Assembly: GCA_001910725.1 (NCBI GenBank)
Contig: MJGA01000014.1
Location: 1-64,000 of the forward strand
DNA length: 64,000 bases
Origin: Phanerodontia chrysosporium
Taxonomy: Eukaryota > Basidiomycota > Agaricomycetes > Polyporales > Phanerochaetaceae
Direction of reading: 5' to 3'
The first letter of the stretch is position 1, and every line of letters starts with the position of its first letter. The notes beneath the pieces were generated by a model that worked only from the letters and a program-made list of their open reading frames with translations, was not told where the DNA came from and did no database searches. This document shows, piece by piece, positions 58,912-64,000 of this stretch. Both the position numbers and the translations under genes were made by a program.

Positions 58912-61507
58912 TCAATACGCAACTTTCTCGGTCAGGCCCTTGAGCTCGCGGTCATAGCACCGGTGCTTGCTGACCTCGTACGCAAACTTGGAGACAAAGC
59001 CCTTCTCGTCCTTGCCGATCTTGAGCGTATCTGCCGCAAGCGTAGATGCGCCAATCTTGCCAACAGTGACGACACCGAAGGAAGAGAGCACTTCATCGCT
59101 ACCCAAGTTGGAGTTGTAGTCGATGCCCGGAAGCATCACAGCCTCGCGGAGGAATTGGACACCTAGTTATCGATCAGTGATTATGCATAATAAGCCGTGG
59201 GTGTTCCTTACCCTCGCCTATAGCACCGATAGCCTTGCAATGACCGAACGCCTCTCGTATCCAGTGGATGGTGCGTCCGTTCTCAGCCAGGGTCTCCGCG
59301 CTCTTGCGGCCGCCAGGGATGATGAACGCGTCGTACAGCGTGCTGCGCTGTCCTTCGAAGTGGTGGTCCGCCCAGACGCCACCCTTGCCGGACCCGACCT
59401 CCTCGCCCTCGGGATAGATCCACCCACGCCGAGGCCCAATGACCCAAGACGTCGCCGAGCCGGCTTTGATAGCGGCACGCAGGCCCTCAACTTGAGCGAG
59501 AGAGAAGCCGTCTGCGACGAGGATTGCGATACGGCGGGACTTAATCGTAGGCTCCTTGGGCGCATAGTAGAGCTGCGAAAGCATCGGCGAAGACTTGCCG
59601 TGGTTTTCGCGCGCAGGCTTCTCGGGAACCACACCGCCGACCTTGATAGCAACCTGCTTCGCAAGGTCGAAGTCGATGTTGTTTAGGATCTTGCTGTATG
59701 GCTCGTAGACGGCGGGATCATCGCAATGAGAGAGCTCGAACGAGATGGCGTTTACGAGATGTTCTTTCTCGTAGTCGGTAAGCGAGTTATAGAAGAGCTG
59801 CGCCTGACTGAAGTGCTCCTGGAATTTAGCTCCCCTCATGCGAGCCTTCATACCGGCAACCTTCTGAGGATACCTAGGAGAGCGAAGCATCAGCTTAATG
59901 GCATCCAGACCGAGTGTGTACCCGAACTTACTCGGCGAAACCCCCTTGTTCGGGAGGTACAGGCTTGAATTGCTCGTAGCGGTTAGGCCAATAGTTGATG
60001 GTACCCTGGTGGATCTTGTGCCTCATTTTGCCGTCGCGCTGGTAATTCATTACCGGGCAGATAGGTCTGTTGATGGGAAGTTCTTGCCAGTTGACACCGA
60101 GACGAGAGATCTGAGTGTCGAAGTAAGAGAAGTTGCGACCCTGCAGCAGGGGATCGTCGCTGAAGCCGATACCGGGCACGATGTGGGAGGTGCAGAAGGC
60201 GACCTGCTCGACCTCGGGGAAGAACTCGTCGACGGTGCGGTTGAGAACCATCTCTCCGATAATCTCCAGAGGGACCGCCTCCTCTGGCCAGACCTTAGTC
60301 GCGTCAAGGATGTCGAAGTCAAAGTCGTGTTCACGCGCCTCGGGAATGACTTGGATTCCAAAGTGCCACTTCGGGAAGGCGCCGTTGTCAATGGCTTCCT
60401 TCAGATCCTTGCGATGGAAGTCTAAGCGCAACCTTAGTTTGGTTGACATATAGGTCGTCAATGAGACTGGCGTACCGGGATCCTGACCGCAAATTTTCAA
60501 GGCTTCGTCCCAAACGAAGCTGTGGACACCCAACTCAGGGATCCAGTGAAACTTGACGAAAAAGCGTTCCCCTTGAGAGTTGACCAGTGTGTACGTATTG
60601 ACGCCAAAGCCTTGCATCATACGCAACGAACGGGGTACTCCGCGGTCGGACATGACCCACATGATCATGTGAGCGGACTCAGGCTGCAACCCGACGAAGT
60701 CCCAAAAGTTGTTGTGTGCGCTCTGGCCTGTCGGGACTTCATTATGGGGTTCGGGTTTTACGGCATGGACGATATCAGGGAATTTCATCGCATCCTGGAT
60801 AAAGAAGATAGGAACTGAAACCATGTCAGTGATGTATAGGAATAGTAGAACGTCTATATTCACTGACTGTCGTTGCCGACAATATCCCAATTACCTTCCT
60901 CGGTGTAGAACTTGACGGCGAATCCGCGGACGTCTCGTACGGTATCCTGAGAGCCGTGCTATTAGGTGAACTCGCTGGAATATCACGATAAACGCTCACA
61001 GCACTGCCCCTGGAGCCCTGCACGGTGCTAAACCGAACGAAAACCGACGTGTTTCGCGACGGGTCGGTCAAAACAGGGGCAAACGTGTACTTCTTCGCGG
61101 CGTCGCTGTGGACCTTGAAGTAGCCATGTGCCCCGGTTCCGCGTGCATGAACAACCCGTTCTGCGCCCACAGTCAATATGCATATAACGGCGACCAGGCA
61201 GCACACAAGGACGTGCCTGGGATGCGTTCATGATCGAAGCGGTGGATTTTCTCTCGCGCAATTTGATCTTCGAGAAGTAAGGGACCAGATGTCGTGCCGT
61301 CCGTGACCTTGAGCCTGGTACGACTCAGTCAGTAGCGAAAGTTTTGGTTGTCGGACTGACTTACCAGTTGTCGGTATCCGATACTTTGACTCCATGGTCA
61401 GTGGTAAGGAAGCTCTCCTGCTTGACAAAATTCTTCTGCAGGTCAGCGATCTTCTTCGTCTCCGCCACTGCAGTGATTTTCTCCTTCAACGCTGCAGTCA
61501 CACTCAT
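58912..61507 (-). CDS. large-subunit catalase (clade 2, HPII-like) with C-terminal DJ-1/PfpI-like domain
   Basis: Eight exons: 61365-61507, 61217-61314, 61000-61160, 60868-60946, 60476-60814, 59932-60421, 59212-59873, 58912-59162; sum 2,223 nt, 740 aa. It breaks hydrogen peroxide into water and oxygen using haem. Catalytic residues visible: His85 in [14 protein letters not shown], Asn159 in DIVGNDIPIFF, the proximal haem Tyr373 in [14 protein letters not shown]. The barrel is followed by helices and a flavodoxin-like domain from about 560 ([19 protein letters not shown], ...[15 protein letters not shown]), which defines the large-subunit type. Intron 61161-61216 begins with GC (CCCAG|GCACGT...GCGCAG); no GT donor keeps the frame. 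No signal peptide is evident, so an intracellular enzyme is likely. Confidence 0.93.
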
Positions 61508-63343
61508 TTTCGCACTGATGTCGTTCTATGCGATGGTATCCGTTGCTATGCTGGAGAGAGGGCTGAGAAGTAGTCAATACGAGCGCATATACTCAGGTCT
61601 CGAAGTTGCGTACCTTCGAGCTGGGGGCATGAAGTTGAGGCCACCATGTTCGCGGACGATGTTTATGTAGGGACGAAAAACAAGGTTTGAGAGCTTGGGA
61701 GATGACAGGAAGAGGAAGTCGTCAGAGGACCGTCGTGACGCAATCAACCACAGCAGGAAGGCTCGTGGTCATAAAAGGAAGCAGCAGCAAGGCTCTCTCG
61801 CTCGCGATCTTGGGCTTTCGTCATCGCGCTATGCAGATTGCCTGAAAGTCAAGACGTTGGCCGTGGCAACTATACTGCTGGAGGTGATTACAATCCAGGA
61901 CCAAGAGAGCAGGTGCGGGAGTCCTGACTTCCTCACACAATATCTGGCGCACTGCGGGCGCCATATTCAGAGAAGTCTATCCTCAGCCGGCGCCGAGATA
62001 TCATAGTTCTGTTGCAAGTTGCCGCAAGATAGAGAATGCGCAGAAATCATCTAGAGTCCGACCGAGCCACACTGCTGAGTCCGACTAGTCAGTACCATGC
62101 ATATCTCGTGATCTAACGTTGACGGCGTACCGGATGATAATCCGCTGGCACATTCTTGGTGTGCTGGCGTAATCTGCATACACAACATGAACCTGCTGTG
62201 AAGCTATTGAGCAGGTGGAATAAAATGGTAATGATCAATTCTTACACACAATGACGAACGTGCGACCATGACAGAATCAGCAGGACTATCTCGACAGGCA
62301 GTTAGTCCGTGAGAATGAGCCTCACGTCCTCGAGAAAGCAGAGACTCGACACCAGAGTCCCACCACGTGTCGCCAACACTCCCGCTGCGTTGACAGGACA
62401 ACTTAGTTGCGGTAGTGCAATGACGTGGAGGCCTCGAATCCAGGAGGCCGTCAATAACGCTTAGGGCCACGCCCGCGGAGAAGTGGCCAATGACCGCTGG
62501 AAGGAAGCCGAATGTTTTGCGGACACATGCAGAATATTGAAGTGCTGCTGTCGTGCTGCTGTGACCGGCCGTGGGATACAGTGAAAGCTGTGCCCTATGA
62601 TGAAGCGTCAGTGCGTCAGCTTCTCAACCCTAGTTCCGAAGCACAGGCAAGCTAAACGTAAACTTGGTGAACCATATAAACGGCATGTCGTAAGTAGGGG
62701 GTGAGACTGGAATGCACGCGGCCATGAGATAGCTGAGGGTCCCTGTCCGAAAGCGAGCGGGACCGTACGGACCACGAGGACGTGGATGATATTTCTGAAT
62801 AGTCCTTGCACGTCTCCTCGCACAGATGGAAGCAGCAGAAACCGTGAACCTTCCCGGTAAATGTGGCAAGTCCGTGGACTACGCCCGCAGCGTGGCATGG
62901 ATCCTGAACTAACCTCTAGCAGGCAAATCCCATCAGTATGCAGCTGCGTACCGCGGAGCGATATCAACGCACTTACCGAAGCTATCCGTCAATCTCCCGA
63001 GGCACGAAAAATGGTCTGAAGTATGACGGAACGGTCAGCACGCCCGCCGGCCCAGCCAGGGCCCAGCGCGCGCCAGGCAGACGCCGCCATACTGAGACGC
63101 GGGATGCCGGAAGCGCGTGGCACCGGGTAGGCCTAGTGCAGTCCGCAGTACGACGTCTGCCGACGAAAGGGACACGGCGCACTGGGCACGGAAAACGGAG
63201 TGGCGTCCACTTAGGGCACACGCACGGGGCCATGAAGTCCAGGGTCCGATGACATATTGATGCTAGAGAAAACAAACAACGAGTGTGACAACAGTCCCTC
63301 CGGGAACGTACAAACGTAAAAAAATACAGTGAAGCGGCGAGGT
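61508..63343. other. intergenic, no supported gene
   Basis: About 1.8 kb between the catalase start and the stop of the DUF2015-type gene. Short frames on both strands lack splice support and recognisable domains. The first ~200 nt are probably the catalase promoter. No tRNA or repeat was recognised. Confidence 0.45.
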
Positions 63344-63918
63344 TTACAGGCGGGTGACAGCCTTGGAGTCAAGCGGCAGGCCTGCGCGCAGGCGTCAGCA
63401 GGCGACAAGGGGAGCGAGGGGGGCGAGGGGTGCTCGGGCTCACCAGAGGGGCTGATACCGTTCGCGGCAAAGATCTGATTCTGGCGAATCAGTCGCGCCT
63501 GGTCGAAGCTGCCGTACACACCCTCTGTGAGCAAGGTATGTCTGGGAGGGTGGGTGCGAGGAGGACTCACTTCACCCTCTCCCGCCGCATGATCTCGAGC
63601 ACTTCCTGCGTGCCGCGTTCATCCAGACCAGCCCGTGCGTCCCCGTCCCGGATATTGGCCTCGATGTCGAAGCTCTCCGAGGTGAGCCCCGCGTTCGCCT
63701 GATCCTCGAAGGTTGCGAGCGGGGTGTAGTGGCCGAGCCGCGGGAAGAGGGCCTTCACCGGGTTGGGGACATGGGAGATGAACGTTGCGCGGTACCGAAA
63801 TGCTACTGCAGGAAATGTATGTTGCGTAAAACATCGCACAAATGTGATTATTCAGGAGATCCTACTTACGCATTACCAGTAATGCTAACAGAGCAAGAAC
63901 GGACAGCCAGAACAGCAT
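63344..63918 (-). CDS. small DUF2015-type fungal protein with N-terminal membrane anchor
   Basis: Four exons: 63870-63918, 63571-63805, 63444-63508, 63344-63381, introns 62-64 nt; sum 387 nt, 128 aa. The N-terminus is a membrane helix (FWLSVLALLALLVMLAF), followed by SHVPNPVKALFPRLG, then the conserved-looking FDIEANIRDGDARAGLD, EVLEIMRRERV and FDQARLIRQNQIFAANGISP. That order matches my recollection of the fungal DUF2015 family, whose function is unknown. A TATAAAGC lies 13-20 nt upstream of the ATG. The alternative acceptor 16 nt upstream of the one chosen for exon 3 would break the conserved segment. Confidence 0.78.
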
Positions 63919-64000
63919 GATGGGTCTGAGGCTTTATAGTGGTCGCGGTGTAGCGGGGATAGGCGCTAACGGCGGCTACATTTGCAAAGTAATCACGACC

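Noticed and set aside
62608..62967. 119-codon minus-strand frame in the catalase-DUF2015 gap
   Set aside because: No domain, no supporting splice structure, ordinary chance length for this base composition.

Overview
This is a fungal nuclear contig, almost certainly from a filamentous basidiomycete (Agaricomycetes-like). The coding DNA is GC-rich. Almost every gene is cut by 49-75 nt GT-AG introns with CTRAC-like branch sites, and the gene set fits: KEI1, EMC5, PET117, COX9, an adenylate-forming reductase, a large-subunit catalase and Ty3-type chromoviruses. There is no bacterial, CRISPR or rRNA content. All exon models below were built by eye from splice signals and reading-frame continuity. 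For most multi-exon genes the exon lengths sum to a multiple of three, which is a strong internal check; the exceptions are stated.

Layout. 1-13.8 kb is a dense housekeeping block: a partial membrane or secreted protein, a sterol O-acyltransferase, RED/IK splicing factor, a small orphan gene, EMC5, PET117, two tandem PQ-loop membrane proteins, KEI1 and a 4EHP-type eIF4E. 14.6-19 kb carries a triose-phosphate-transporter-family protein and the PP2A B subunit. 19.7-23.8 kb holds two co-oriented genes: an ATP-grasp ligase resembling mycosporine-glycine synthase (MysC) and a sedoheptulose-7-phosphate cyclase (MysA/EEVS type). Together they look like the core of a mycosporine or C7-cyclitol pathway without a local O-methyltransferase. 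23.8-26.5 kb is unresolved. 26.5-39.7 kb carries an FBXO9/Hrt3-like F-box protein, an ER J-protein, COX9, an A-T-R adenylate-forming reductase, a TRAPPC12 homologue and an orphan Ser/Pro-rich protein.

40-57.3 kb is repeat DNA. After an 11-bp minisatellite comes a 16.7-kb Ty3/Gypsy chromovirus on the minus strand (LTRs 533 bp, target duplication GTGCG). Its gag gene is split by a second, related chromovirus (LTRs 599 bp, target duplication ATTCT). Both elements encode an extra upstream ORF homologous between them, a gag, and a Pol of about 1,350-1,380 residues that ends in chromodomain followed by a complete dUTPase. I judge this architecture the most unusual feature of the window.

57.4-64 kb returns to single-copy genes: an orphan acidic protein, a clade-2 large-subunit catalase with a DJ-1-like C-terminal domain, and a small DUF2015-type protein. 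Two genes, the ER J-protein and the reductase, show reading-frame anomalies that could be assembly errors or real decay.
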